64,000 bases of DNA from Echinicola sp. 20G (GCF_015533855.1 NZ_AP024154.1:3168501-3232500); one strand, 5' to 3'. Positions 9,606 to 18,740 are shown, counted from the stretch's first letter. Notes: generated by a model not told the origin, from the letters alone. Numbers and translations: made by a program.

Positions 9606-11078
9606 ATGCGTTTAAATATAATATATATAAAAAGAGGCTTTAGCAATCTCTATTTGATGATGGCTTTGATAATGGTCTTTATGTCTAGTTGCCAGATTGA
9701 CAACCAAGACATGGTGGAACAGCCACCTTATGACTCATCCAAACCAGTGGTGGTATCAGATTTCACCCCGAAATCTGGCGGAGCTGGGCAGCGGCTTGTG
9801 ATTTATGGAAAGAATTTCGGCACTGATGCTGATATCGTATCTGTATTTATCGGAGGAAAAGAGGCAAAAGTAATCAATGTAAATGGAGAGGCCCTTTATT
9901 GTCTGGTTCCTAGGCAGGCATTCAAAGGAGATATAGAGGTCCGAGTGGGAAGAGGTGACAGTCAAGGAATCTCCAGTTCAGATAAGTTTTTTGACTATGA
10001 GCGTAAAATGGTGGTGTCGACCTTGGTGGGCTACAAAAATGACAGAGGAGATGAACCTTGGAAAGATGGAAAATTCAAGTCGGAAGATGAGAGTGAGATG
10101 GCGAGTGGGTTTTGGGAGCCTTCATTTATGAAATTTGATCCACTTAACCCTAAGCATTTATGGGTAACCTTTGACTTTAATAATGGTCTTTACCTAATTG
10201 ATTTGGAAGACAGCACTGTAACCAAAAAACGCTCGGATTTTGACAGGCCCCGCAGTATTGATTTCACGCTTGATGGACAATATATGATCATTGCAGAAGA
10301 CCGTGGAGGGGAAAACGACCGCGCCACCTACCGTTTATCCCGAGACAAAGATTGGCAGGACAGGGAAATTTTGACTAGGTACAGGCAGTGTAATGGTGCA
10401 TCAGTTCATCCAGTGAATGGAGAGCTTTATTTTAACAGCTATGAGAAGGGACAGTTTTTCCGCTTTGACCTGAATAAATATTTTGATGAAGGTCTAGGGG
10501 ATAAAGATTATGAGACCTTGTTTGTGGTTCATGATCCGGGATGGGAATATAAGATATTTATGCACCCTACAGGTAACTACGCCTACATTATGGTTATCAA
10601 CCAACACTACATCCTCCGTGTGGACTATAACTGGGAAAAGGAGCAATTCAACCAGCCTTATTTGGTTTGCGGACAACTTAGAGGGGATGGCTATCAGGAT
10701 GGTGTTGGCTCTGATGTACGGTTAAGAAACCCTTATCAGGGCGTATTTGTAAAGAATGAAACCTATTTGGATGAGGATAAGCCAGATCAATATGACTTTT
10801 ATTTTACTGATCAACACAATCACGCTATCCGAAAATTAACGCCTGAGGGAAGTGTGACTACTTTCGCCGGAAGGGGCAGTTCAAGCATCAACCCTGACCC
10901 TTGGGGCTATGTAGATGGAGACTTGAGGGAAGAGGCACGTTTTGACAGACCATCCGGGATCGCCTATAGTGAGGAAGATAAGGCATTTTACATTGGAGAT
11001 CAGATGAATCACCGCATTCGTAAAATAGCATTGGAAGAATTGGATGAGAGCGAACCGGGAGAAGAAACAGAGGATTAA
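9606..11078 (+). CDS. IPT/TIG and NHL-repeat surface lipoprotein
   Basis: This 490-residue lipoprotein (Cys29 after MVFMSS) has an IPT/TIG immunoglobulin-like domain at about residues 45-125 (PKSGGAGQRLVIYGKNFG is the family start). A beta-propeller of NHL-type repeats follows at about 140-480, with GYVDGDLREEARFDRPSGIAY and DQMNHRIRKI near the end. Proteins of this architecture are common as the third or fourth gene of SusCD operons and are regarded as surface glycan-binding proteins. It closes the first operon: a terminator hairpin follows at 11106. No enzymatic residues are recognised. Confidence 0.88.
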   Translation: MRLNIIYIKRGFSNLYLMMALIMVFMSSCQIDNQDMVEQPPYDSSKPVVVSDFTPKSGGAGQRLVIYGKNFGTDADIVSVFIGGKEAKVINVNGEALYCLVPRQAFKGDIEVRVGRGDSQGISSSDKFFDYERKMVVSTLVGYKNDRGDEPWKDGKFKSEDESEMASGFWEPSFMKFDPLNPKHLWVTFDFNNGLYLIDLEDSTVTKKRSDFDRPRSIDFTLDGQYMIIAEDRGGENDRATYRLSRDKDWQDREILTRYRQCNGASVHPVNGELYFNSYEKGQFFRFDLNKYFDEGLGDKDYETLFVVHDPGWEYKIFMHPTGNYAYIMVINQHYILRVDYNWEKEQFNQPYLVCGQLRGDGYQDGVGSDVRLRNPYQGVFVKNETYLDEDKPDQYDFYFTDQHNHAIRKLTPEGSVTTFAGRGSSSINPDPWGYVDGDLREEARFDRPSGIAYSEEDKAFYIGDQMNHRIRKIALEELDESEPGEETED

Positions 11079-11105
11079 TGAAAATGATTGTCAATATGAA
11101 TGCAT

Positions 11106-11134
11106 AAAAGGGCTTATTCTAAGTAGCCCTTTTT
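11106..11134 (+). terminator. Intrinsic terminator after the first SusCD operon
   Basis: A 9-bp stem (11106-11114 with 11125-11133, GGGCT/AGCCC core) with a 10-base loop ends in a short T run. It separates the TIG/NHL lipoprotein gene from the DUF4965 gene. Confidence 0.8.
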
Positions 11135-11232
11135 AGAAATACGAGCAAAAAGTTAATCCAAATCAATATTTCATTTATTAAATCAACTAAAATCGCCGAC
11201 AGGCAAAACTAATTCACAATATTAAATAAATA

Positions 11233-13698
11233 ATGAATCGAGTAAAAAGCGTAATTGTAATGATGGCTCTGGGTTTGGGCCTAATCTATGGATCGGAGAC
11301 CAAGGCTCAAGAGAAGCTGAGGGCTCCGGCCTATCCTTTAATTACCCATAATCCTAATTTTAGCATCTGGTCCATGACCGATCAACTGAATATGGAGTCT
11401 CCAAAACATTGGACTACCAAGGATCATGGTCTTCTAGGTTTAATCAAAGTCGATGGTAAGCCCTATCGTTTTTTGGGCAAGGAAAAACAATATTATAATA
11501 CTGTACTTCCTACGTCTGAGCAAAAGGGGTATAGCATGAGTTATACAGCAAGTGCCCCAAAGGCTGGGTGGGAGCAAATGGATTTTGATGACCGTGCCTG
11601 GAAGAAAGGAAAGGCTCCATTTACAGATCAGGCAGATCAAAATGGCACCTTATGGAAAACGGATCAGCTTTGGTTGCGAAGAAGTTTTGATCTAAAGGAT
11701 ATTGAAAGCTTGGGTAAACTCTTTCTTAAAATCAATCATGATGATAATATTGAGGTGTTTTTAAATGGCCAGCAGATTTACGAATTGAAAGGTTGGCTAC
11801 AAGGCTTTGAATTTGTGGAGATCCCACAAAGCATCCAACAAAACCTGCAGGAGAAAGGCAATGTTCTAGCGGTACATATTATAAATACAGCTGGTGGCCG
11901 ATGGTTGGATTTAGGTTTGGCAGAGCAGTACCTTCAGCCTGAAATGGATAACATTGTTCCTGCTGTGCAAACAAATGTTCAACTTTCTGCTACCCAAACC
12001 AATTATCAGTTTGATTGTGGAGGTGTCTCACTGACGGTGAATTTCACTTCTCCATTGCTAATGGATGATCTGGACCTTATGGCTAGACCCATTTCTTATA
12101 TTACTACAAAAGTTAAAAGCAAAGATGGGAAAGCACATGATGTTCAAATAGCCCTCGGTGTTTCCTCCGACCTGGCTGTCCACATTCCTAGTCAAGAAGT
12201 ATTGGCGAGTAGATATCAGGAAGGGGGAATGGCTATTATGAAAGCAGGGACAGTTGCTCAAAATGCTTTGGGAAGAAAAGGCGATGATGTTCGGATCGAT
12301 TGGGGACACTTATATGTGGGGACTACAAAAGATGAAAATACCCAACAATGGATAGAGGATGGAGGCAATATTTTAAGCACTTGGGAAGATAATCATGCCG
12401 AAAACGAAAGTTTACAGTCAAGAAGCATGATGTTAAATACCGCGGTGGAAATGGGGCATATTGGTTCCAAGGCCAAAGAGCAATTGTTTTTGATAGGATA
12501 TGATGAAGAGATAGCGGTCCAATATTTTGGTGAGAATCTGGCGCCATGGTGGAAGACTTCAGAAGGAGGCAGCTTTGAAAACTTATTGGCTAAAGCTGCA
12601 GATGAATATCCTGGTGTTATCAAGCGCTGCGAAGCTTTTGATAAGAAGTTATATCAGGAAGCCATTAAGTCTGGAGGAGAAAAGTATGCCGATATGTGTG
12701 TTTTAGCTTATCGTCAGGCTATCGCTGCGCATACTTTAGTAGAAAGCAAGGAAGGAGAGTTGCTTTTCCTTTCGAAAGAAAATAATAGTAATGGCTCCAT
12801 CAACACTGTGGATGTTACATATCCTTCGGCTCCTCTTTTTTTAAGGTACAATCCTGATTTGATGAAAGGTATGCTAAATGGAATCTTTCATTATTCCGAA
12901 AGTGGGAGATGGAAAAAGCCCTTTCCAGCCCATGATCTTGGAACTTATCCGGTGGCCAATGGGCAAACATACGGAGAAGATATGCCAGTTGAAGAGGCTG
13001 GCAATATGCTTTTGCTAACAACAGCTATCGTGGATCAGGAAAATGATCCAGCCTATGCCAAAAAACATTGGGACGTGCTGACCATCTGGGCAAGGTATTT
13101 GAGGAAAAGCGGTTTTGATCCGGCCAATCAGCTTTCTACGGATGATTTTGCTGGTCATTTGGCAAGAAATGCCAACCTTTCTGTCAAGGCAATTTTAGCC
13201 TTGGCTGCTTATGGGAAAATGGCAGGGATGATGGGACAAAAGGAAGTGGAGGCTGATTATATCAATGAATCCAGGGAAATGGCCAAAAAGTGGATGAAAC
13301 TGGCGGATGATGGTGATCATTATACGCTGGCTTTTGAAAGGCCTGGGACATGGAGCGAAAAGTACAATTTGGTATGGGATGAAATTCTGGAATTAAATGT
13401 ATTTCCCGAGGAAGTTGCTGATAAGGAGATAACCTATTATTTGACCAAACAGGAAAAATATGGTTTGCCACTGGACAGTAGGAAAACCTATTCCAAATCA
13501 GATTGGGTTTTCTGGACAGCTTCTTTGGCAGATAGCCAAGAGGATTTCAAAACTTTGATCGCACCCATGTGGAAATATGCCAATGAAACCCCAAACAGGG
13601 TACCGATCAGCGATTGGCATGAAACGAAAGATGCCCATGTAATGAATTTTAGAGCAAGATCAGTGGTAGGGGGCTATTTTATAAAAATGCTGTATTAG
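11233..13698 (+). CDS. DUF4965 / glutaminase-A-like PUL protein (copy 1)
   Basis: This 821-residue secreted protein has a signal peptide ending near residue 25. Visible regions are an N-terminal DUF4964-like motif (RAPAYPLITHNPNFSIWS), a galactose-binding-like beta-sandwich insert at about 90-235 (HDDNIEVFLNGQ), a DUF5127-like region at about 255-460, and a C-terminal (alpha/alpha)6 DUF4965/DUF1793 part with VDVTYPSAPLFL, HDLGTYP and YGEDMPVEEAGNML. The family is named after fungal glutaminase A, but its many PUL members probably act on glycans; that is inference. It is a close paralogue of the protein at 52832-55366. It has its own upstream gap after a terminator and two hairpins downstream. 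Confidence 0.85.
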   Translation: MNRVKSVIVMMALGLGLIYGSETKAQEKLRAPAYPLITHNPNFSIWSMTDQLNMESPKHWTTKDHGLLGLIKVDGKPYRFLGKEKQYYNTVLPTSEQKGYSMSYTASAPKAGWEQMDFDDRAWKKGKAPFTDQADQNGTLWKTDQLWLRRSFDLKDIESLGKLFLKINHDDNIEVFLNGQQIYELKGWLQGFEFVEIPQSIQQNLQEKGNVLAVHIINTAGGRWLDLGLAEQYLQPEMDNIVPAVQTNVQLSATQTNYQFDCGGVSLTVNFTSPLLMDDLDLMARPISYITTKVKSKDGKAHDVQIALGVSSDLAVHIPSQEVLASRYQEGGMAIMKAGTVAQNALGRKGDDVRIDWGHLYVGTTKDENTQQWIEDGGNILSTWEDNHAENESLQSRSMMLNTAVEMGHIGSKAKEQLFLIGYDEEIAVQYFGENLAPWWKTSEGGSFENLLAKAADEYPGVIKRCEAFDKKLYQEAIKSGGEKYADMCVLAYRQAIAAHTLVESKEGELLFLSKENNSNGSINTVDVTYPSAPLFLRYNPDLMKGMLNGIFHYSESGRWKKPFPAHDLGTYPVANGQTYGEDMPVEEAGNMLLLTTAIVDQENDPAYAKKHWDVLTIWARYLRKSGFDPANQLSTDDFAGHLARNANLSVKAILALAAYGKMAGMMGQKEVEADYINESREMAKKWMKLADDGDHYTLAFERPGTWSEKYNLVWDEILELNVFPEEVADKEITYYLTKQEKYGLPLDSRKTYSKSDWVFWTASLADSQEDFKTLIAPMWKYANETPNRVPISDWHETKDAHVMNFRARSVVGGYFIKMLY

Positions 13699-13726
13699 TC
13701 GGTAGAAAAGCCAATCCTAATAATTT

Positions 13727-13756
13727 CGGGACTCTGAACATTGTTGAGGAGTCCCG
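13727..13756 (+). terminator. Hairpin after DUF4965 copy 1
   Basis: An 8-bp stem (13727-13734 with 13749-13756, CGGGACTC/GAGTCCCG) with a 14-base loop lies 28 bases after the stop codon. It lacks a good T run and may act together with the stronger hairpin 40 bases further on. Confidence 0.45.
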
Positions 13757-13794
13757 TTCTATATTCAACCAATTGACTATTTTAGCATAAAGAG

Positions 13795-13825
13795 CTTTGA
13801 AGTCTTTTATACTTCAAAGTTTTTT
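13795..13825 (+). terminator. Intrinsic terminator
   Basis: A 9-bp perfect stem (13795-13803 with 13811-13819, CTTTGAAGT/ACTTCAAAG), a 7-base loop and six T residues form a standard intrinsic terminator that ends block A. Confidence 0.9.
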
Positions 13826-13930
13826 AAAGAGATGATTAATATGGATGGTGAGTCTTATTCGAAATCTTTACCTTTAATCAGCGCCCCTTAAAAAAACGGG
13901 CTATCAAAAATTAAAATCAAATATTTCTCC

Positions 13931-14614
13931 ATGAATATCAAAATCTTAATATTAGGTTTAAGTGTTGTCCTATTAGCAGTGAACGGTCTTCAGGCCAAAG
14001 AAGATAAAGAAGTCATCACAAAAGGGAAATATACGTTAACTCTAGTGAACCAAGACCCGTCCCTGAATGTAGCAGTAAAAGCAGGGCTAATCAAAACTTT
14101 CTTTAAGGTCTATCCAAAAATGGTCAAAGATTTCAATAAAGAAGCAACCAAAAGGGTTTTGGTGACCATAGACACTACTTATAATGGAGTTGCTTATGCG
14201 CATGATGGAAAGATTACCATTGCCTCACAGTGGCTGGAAAAAAAGCCAGGGGATATGGATGTAATTACCCATGAAGGAATGCACTTGGTTCAAGCTTACC
14301 CCAGTGGTGCTGGTCCCGGTTGGTTGACAGAAGGGATCGCAGACTATGTGCGTTATGCCTATGGCGTTGACAATGCAAGTGCAGGGTGGGCATTGCCAGA
14401 CTTTGACCCTAAGCACCGTTATGACAATAGCTACAGAATAACTGCCCGCTTTCTTTTATGGATCAATCAGCATTATGATAAGAAGTTTGTACATAAGATG
14501 GACAGTCATATGAGGGAAAAAACTTACAGCAAAGAACTTTGGAAGACCTATACCGGAAAAACTTTGGAGGATTTATGGAAGGAATATTCCCTAAATCCGT
14601 TGGTAAAGGTGTAG
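13931..14614 (+). CDS. Basic secretory protein-family putative peptidase
   Basis: This 227-residue secreted protein has a signal peptide ending near ALQA (residue 22). The rest matches the plant basic secretory protein family (BSP, PF04450-type), which is predicted to be a zinc-dependent peptidase related to the gluzincins. The HExxH zinc motif is His114-Glu-Gly-Met-His118, and the downstream GWLTEGIADYVRY segment carries the likely third ligand Glu. A WxxYTGKTLEDLWKEY end is also typical. It stands alone between a terminator and a 330-base gap. The substrate is unknown; family membership is secure, activity is inferred. Confidence 0.85.
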   Translation: MNIKILILGLSVVLLAVNGLQAKEDKEVITKGKYTLTLVNQDPSLNVAVKAGLIKTFFKVYPKMVKDFNKEATKRVLVTIDTTYNGVAYAHDGKITIASQWLEKKPGDMDVITHEGMHLVQAYPSGAGPGWLTEGIADYVRYAYGVDNASAGWALPDFDPKHRYDNSYRITARFLLWINQHYDKKFVHKMDSHMREKTYSKELWKTYTGKTLEDLWKEYSLNPLVKV

Positions 14615-14945
14615 GTGTACTTAATCCGTGACTTTAAAATTGTTTTAGGACTTGTCCAAATTAGGGTAAAGTAATGCTCGTGTGAAATCGTCAAACTAGT
14701 TATTTTACCAAGCTGTTTTTTTGATATAAGTAGTGGATTAATAATGATTTTTGACATTTATTGTTGAACAAATAGCAAAACCTTAGTTTTTCTGAGGATT
14801 TTGTAAAGGGTTGGTATAGTGAGAAATATGGGATTAAAATATTTTTTTATAAATATTTTAATAACTTTTGTAGCATAATCATTTTTTGGACCGTCTTGTC
14901 GTTATAAAGACAAGAAGACCTCTGAACCAACAAACTACCAGCTGT
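14615..14945 (+). other. Intergenic gap before the GT4 gene
   Basis: These 331 bases are very AT-rich, especially 14770-14885. There is no convincing terminator and no exact TAnnTTTG box; TAACTTTTG near 14864 is one base off and could be the glycosyltransferase promoter. No RNA or small gene could be supported here. Confidence 0.4.
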
Positions 14946-16109
14946 ATGAGAATAGGATTTGACGCCAAACGTGCTTTTAAGAATTTTACTGGACTTGGAA
15001 ACTACAGTCGATTTATTCTTAAGTCATTAAGTGATAATTTTCCTACCAACAATTATTTTTTGTTTACTCCAGCCAATGGCCGCAAGAGTGACGAGATATC
15101 AATCGCATGCAAAAACCCCAATCAGAAAATTGTTTTACCCACTGATTTCTGGAAATTACCAGTGCTTTCTGGTGCATGGAGAAGTGTATTCCAAGGCATG
15201 AAGCACTTGGACAATCAGTTGGAAATTTTTCATGGCTTGAGCAATGAGATTCCTTATATCAAAAACAAGTCCACCAAATATGTGGTGACCGTTCATGACT
15301 TGTTGTTTTGTCGTTACCCAGAGCTGTTCAATCCCATCGATGTACAGATTTATAAATTGAAGATGGAGCGATCATGCAGAGATGCTGACCAAGTCATTGC
15401 CATCAGCCAACAGACTAGGGAAGACCTGGTGAATTTTTTGGGAATTGATAGAGATAAAATTCGGGTGGTTTATCAAGGGTATCATGAAAACTATAACAAA
15501 GAAGTTACTCCAGAGCAATTGACCAAGGTAAAGGCAAAGTATAACCTTCCTGAAAAGTACCTGCTGTTTGTCAGTACCATTGAAAAGCGAAAAAATGTGC
15601 AGTTGATCTTAAAAGCTTTAAAAGCAAGGTCAGATTGGGATTTACCGCTGGTGGTGGTGGGCAGAGCGACTTCTTATGTCAATACCCTTAAAAGCATGGT
15701 TCAGGAATATGGACTGCAGAGAAAGGTAATATTTTTACATGATGTGGCTTTCGATGATTTGCCAGCCATGTATAAGATGGCTCATGTGTTTATTTATCCT
15801 TCCTATTTTGAGGGTTTTGGAATCCCGATCATTGAAGCCCAGCGGATGGGAACGCCTGTGATTACTTCCACTGGATCTTGTTTTCATGAAGCAGGTGGTG
15901 ACGCGGCACTCTATGGAGATCCTGACGACCCTGACACCTTGATTGCGCATATTGAAGCGTTGTCCCGAGAGGAAACAAGGTCTAATTTTATTGATAGAGG
16001 ATACAAAAATATAGCCCGGTTTGATCAGGAGATTATTTCAAGGGACATCATGAATGTTTATCAGGAAGTACTCGAAACTTATCCCGTCAAGTCTGTATTG
16101 GCTACGTAA
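14946..16109 (+). CDS. Glycosyltransferase family 4-like enzyme
   Basis: This 387-residue cytoplasmic GT-B glycosyltransferase should transfer a sugar from a nucleotide-sugar donor during surface-glycan assembly. It begins MRIGFDAKRAFKNFTGLGNY, the usual N-terminal acceptor-domain start (GLGNY loop). The C-terminal domain has VSTIEKRKNVQLILKAL and the retaining-GT signature FEGFGIPIIEAQRMGTPVI with the EX7E glutamates. I chose ATG 14946; a TTG at 14886 in frame would add 20 polar residues that do not fit the family. It precedes two unrelated lipoprotein genes and lies on the opposite strand from the main glycan cluster. Confidence 0.93.
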   Translation: MRIGFDAKRAFKNFTGLGNYSRFILKSLSDNFPTNNYFLFTPANGRKSDEISIACKNPNQKIVLPTDFWKLPVLSGAWRSVFQGMKHLDNQLEIFHGLSNEIPYIKNKSTKYVVTVHDLLFCRYPELFNPIDVQIYKLKMERSCRDADQVIAISQQTREDLVNFLGIDRDKIRVVYQGYHENYNKEVTPEQLTKVKAKYNLPEKYLLFVSTIEKRKNVQLILKALKARSDWDLPLVVVGRATSYVNTLKSMVQEYGLQRKVIFLHDVAFDDLPAMYKMAHVFIYPSYFEGFGIPIIEAQRMGTPVITSTGSCFHEAGGDAALYGDPDDPDTLIAHIEALSREETRSNFIDRGYKNIARFDQEIISRDIMNVYQEVLETYPVKSVLAT

Positions 16110-16133
16110 TAACGATAAAAACTCAATTTTTTA

Positions 16134-16439
16134 ATGATGAAAACAACGATTATGATGTTGGGTATTTTGGCATGCTGTGGAGCCTGTACACAAGAGGAAA
16201 AACCATTGATAGAAGCGGAAGCCACGGTGATGTACACCGGTGATATGGCATTGGATGGCTGTGGTTGGCTGATAGCCATCAATGATGAATTCTTTAGGCC
16301 TGAAAACCTCAAGGAAGATTTTAAAGTGGACGATCTTGAAGTCTATGTACACTATACCCTTTCCGGTGGAGTCTACTCTTGTGGAATGGGCAATGCCGGG
16401 ATCAGCAGGGTTTCAATTGAGCAAATTGTTTTAAGATAA
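16134..16439 (+). CDS. Small cysteine-containing lipoprotein, unknown function
   Basis: This 101-residue protein (or 100 from the second ATG at 16137) has a lipoprotein-type signal and Cys18 before Thr-Gln-Glu-Glu. The mature part is about 83 residues and predicted mostly beta. It has two further cysteines, in DGCGWLIAI and YSCGMGN, that could form a disulfide. The CGWLI...F(x)PxNL...DFK(x)D...V.V.Y pattern recurs in small Bacteroidota lipoproteins, but I know no function for it. It starts 24 bases after the GT4 gene and is followed by a 230-base gap, then the cytolysin-like gene. Confidence 0.7.
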   Translation: MMKTTIMMLGILACCGACTQEEKPLIEAEATVMYTGDMALDGCGWLIAINDEFFRPENLKEDFKVDDLEVYVHYTLSGGVYSCGMGNAGISRVSIEQIVLR

Positions 16440-16624
16440 AACCTGTATTTATAGAGTCCAAAAAAGATACATTTCAATTACTATGACCAAACTGAAAATG
16501 TCAATAATGTCATATTAAAGAAAGATAAGTTTTGCATTTGACTAACGGTCTGGTTGTTATAAGAAGTATCTTAAAGCTATATTCAAAATGATTTAAGTTA
16601 TACTTTTTAAATAAAATAATTGTG

Positions 16625-16632
16625 TATTTTTG
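16625..16632 (+). promoter_or_regulatory. Probable -7 promoter box of the cytolysin-like gene
   Basis: TATTTTTG fits TAnnTTTG exactly and lies 39 bases before the ATG at 16671 in a very AT-rich gap. The -33 region is only T-rich, without an exact TTTG. It suggests the cytolysin-like lipoprotein has its own transcript. Confidence 0.45.
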
Positions 16633-16670
16633 CACTAAATTTAAAATTATATTAAAATTCCAATTTATTT

Positions 16671-17699
16671 ATGTGTAAGTTTTTGATTGCTAGTTTTTTA
16701 GTGTTAAGTGTTTTTTCATGTAAAGAAGATGAGGAAATTGTTCCAGATCAGACCGGTGAGGTTGAAGAGAATGAAATTGTATGGGAGGCAAAGCGTGAGT
16801 CGATAACCTATAATTCATTTCCTTTGTTGGAAAGGGATGCTTATATGCAATATCCAGGAGCATTGATTACTTTGGAAAGTGTCTCTCAAGACAATTATGA
16901 TTATGTTTTCAATTATACTTATAATGAAGTAGCCGTTCATTCAAGCTTGGAGGGGGCAAATCCTGCCAGCCAAATGATGATTCCTAGCTATGGGAATTTC
17001 TTTGAATTTGAAAATACATCGATCTATTTAAATCCCACTCCACCTGACAATGCAAATGAAAATATTGTTTCGCATGAGCAATGGATAAAGCCTATTTATT
17101 CCATGGAGCATTTGTATATGGAATTGGGAGGGAAAAATGCTTTTATATTCAAAAATGCTGTGCCCGATAAGATAAAATATGGTGAAAAGGACGGAAAAAG
17201 TAGAGGGGTGTTTTTTTCAGAAACCATTAATTATTCTTATGATTTGGAGGTCCTAGCTGGTTCTTCCTTAATTAAAGAGTCTGCAGATGATGAAGCTTTT
17301 AAGGATATGACTCCTGTATATGTTTCCAAAATTAATATGGGAAGAATGGCTGCAGTCTTTTTTGAATCTAGCAGTTCTTATGAAGAGCTAGAAAAAGCCT
17401 TGTTGGGTTTAATTGAAAATAAGGAGCTTTCGAAAGATCAGCAGCAGGTACTAGAAAATACCAAATTTATTGTCAGTGTTTCTAGGGGATGGAATGGCTT
17501 AGAAATTCCAACATCATCTGATGGTTTAAATGATTATAAAGATTTTAAGTCCATGTTGGAGTTAGGGGCAGAAAACCCTGTTTATGGAGAAGGAAAATAT
17601 GGGGCGATAGTCAGTTTTGAACTGCGCCATATTGGAACCAATGAACTTGCCGAAGTAACCTTTTCAGCAGATTATGAAGTGCCTACAATAGTAGAATAG
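16671..17699 (+). CDS. Cholesterol-dependent-cytolysin-like lipoprotein (domains 1-3 only)
   Basis: This is a 342-residue predicted lipoprotein (Cys17 after VLSVFS). I align it by eye to the thiol-activated cytolysin family (PF01289). YPGAL at 61-65 matches the VYPGAL motif near the start of the cytolysin domain. FFSETINYSYDLEV (181-194) matches the YKQIFYTVS strand. PVYVSKINMGRMAAVFFESSSS (215-236) matches the PxxVSNVAYGRxxYVKLETTSxS segment, followed by EELEKALLGLI and LENTKFIVSVSRGW, matching the helix and the ENSSFTAVVLGG strand. NPVYGEGKYGAIVSFEL...AEVTFSADYE (302-336) matches NPAYPISYTSVFLKDN...TDYIETTSTEY. The protein stops there, so the membrane-binding domain 4 with the Trp-rich undecapeptide is absent. 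CDC-like proteins are known in Bacteroidota. Pore formation here is inference. Confidence 0.75.
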   Translation: MCKFLIASFLVLSVFSCKEDEEIVPDQTGEVEENEIVWEAKRESITYNSFPLLERDAYMQYPGALITLESVSQDNYDYVFNYTYNEVAVHSSLEGANPASQMMIPSYGNFFEFENTSIYLNPTPPDNANENIVSHEQWIKPIYSMEHLYMELGGKNAFIFKNAVPDKIKYGEKDGKSRGVFFSETINYSYDLEVLAGSSLIKESADDEAFKDMTPVYVSKINMGRMAAVFFESSSSYEELEKALLGLIENKELSKDQQQVLENTKFIVSVSRGWNGLEIPTSSDGLNDYKDFKSMLELGAENPVYGEGKYGAIVSFELRHIGTNELAEVTFSADYEVPTIVE

Positions 17700-17708
17700 A
17701 AGTTTTAG

Positions 17709-17743
17709 TAACCATGTCATGACTTTAAGTCATGGCATGGTTA
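17709..17743. terminator. Long hairpin between convergent genes
   Basis: A 17-bp stem (17709-17725 with 17727-17743) with one G-T pair lies 10 bases after the cytolysin-like gene and 35 bases beyond the end of the convergent GT2 gene. The T run is poor on both sides, so it may be a bidirectional terminator of moderate strength. Confidence 0.6.
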
Positions 17744-17777
17744 TTTGCCTAGTTGACGTTTTTCATATTTATGCCTT

Positions 17778-18740
17778 CTATTGTGTTTTTTTAGACTTTC
17801 TGGCATAATTAATTAGTTTGAATTTGTAAAGGAGACTTCTTGTTAATCCAATTTTTGAAATACAGGTTTTTAATGTTTTAATATTTGAAAAATCTGCTTT
17901 GGATAGGATTTGCAATAAAAGATATTTTTTATGTTGATTGTTTAATGAGATAGCCTCATCCTTAAGGTTTCTTTTCAAAGAGCTTGAATTCAGCACTTCT
18001 GTAAGCTGGTCCCTAAAGGTTAATTCTCCGAACTGAATTGTTTCTTTTTCTACTGTCACACTGATATCATGCCTTCTTATCAATGTGTTTGCGTTTAAAT
18101 TGTCAAAATACCATAATTCAGCTCCATGAATTAAGCATTCAATCCAGAATAGCCAATCCACTTTGCTCTTAAGTTTTTCATTAAAACGTATGTGGTTTTT
18201 CTCTATAAAATCCCTTGAGAATATTGGGCTACTAATTACCGAAAAATTATTTCTGATAAGGCTAAGGAAAATAGAATCATCAAACCCATTGAATTTTGGC
18301 ATCCATTGGTTCCCTTTCATCTCGAAGTCGGGAAAAAGTTTTTTTTGGTTTTGACTATTGAAGTAGTAACAGTCAGAGTAACTAATTATATTTTTATTTA
18401 ACTCTTTTAAAAATGTTATTTGAAGCGCAATCTTATTTTTGCTGATAAGGTCATCGGCATCCAAAAACTGAATATAATCTCCTGTGGCTAAATCTAGCCC
18501 GACATTTCTAGCACCTCCATTCCCTCTGTTTTTTATTCTTTTGTATATAAACCTATTGTCTCCATTAATAATTTTGTTTACTACCGAAAAAGTATTGTCA
18601 GTGGATTCATCATCAATAATAATCACTTCCCAGTTTTGATAGGATTGATCTATGATGTTATTGATGGTTTCCTCTATGAAATGTGCATAGTTATAGGTAG
18701 GGACAATTATAGATACCTTTGGATTATAATTATTTGGCAC
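17778..18740 (-). CDS. Glycosyltransferase family 2
   Basis: This 320-residue GT-A glycosyltransferase starts with VSIIVPTYNYAHFIEETI, carries the nucleotide-binding IIDDESTDNT motif and NRGNGGARNVGL, and the metal-binding DxD-like FLDADDLI. A C-terminal WLFWIECLIHG segment follows the acceptor region. It is the last gene of a minus-strand run: ABC exporter, two GT2-GT4 fusions, then this gene, with a 135-base gap before it. It likely adds one sugar to a lipid-linked or surface glycan. The donor and acceptor cannot be read from the sequence. Confidence 0.92.
   Translation of the reverse strand: MPNNYNPKVSIIVPTYNYAHFIEETINNIIDQSYQNWEVIIIDDESTDNTFSVVNKIINGDNRFIYKRIKNRGNGGARNVGLDLATGDYIQFLDADDLISKNKIALQITFLKELNKNIISYSDCYYFNSQNQKKLFPDFEMKGNQWMPKFNGFDDSIFLSLIRNNFSVISSPIFSRDFIEKNHIRFNEKLKSKVDWLFWIECLIHGAELWYFDNLNANTLIRRHDISVTVEKETIQFGELTFRDQLTEVLNSSSLKRNLKDEAISLNNQHKKYLLLQILSKADFSNIKTLKTCISKIGLTRSLLYKFKLINYARKSKKTQ

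Noticed and set aside
14886..14945. TTG start for the GT4 gene
   Set aside because: The 20 added residues are polar and unlike the family; ATG 14946 gives the conserved N-terminus.
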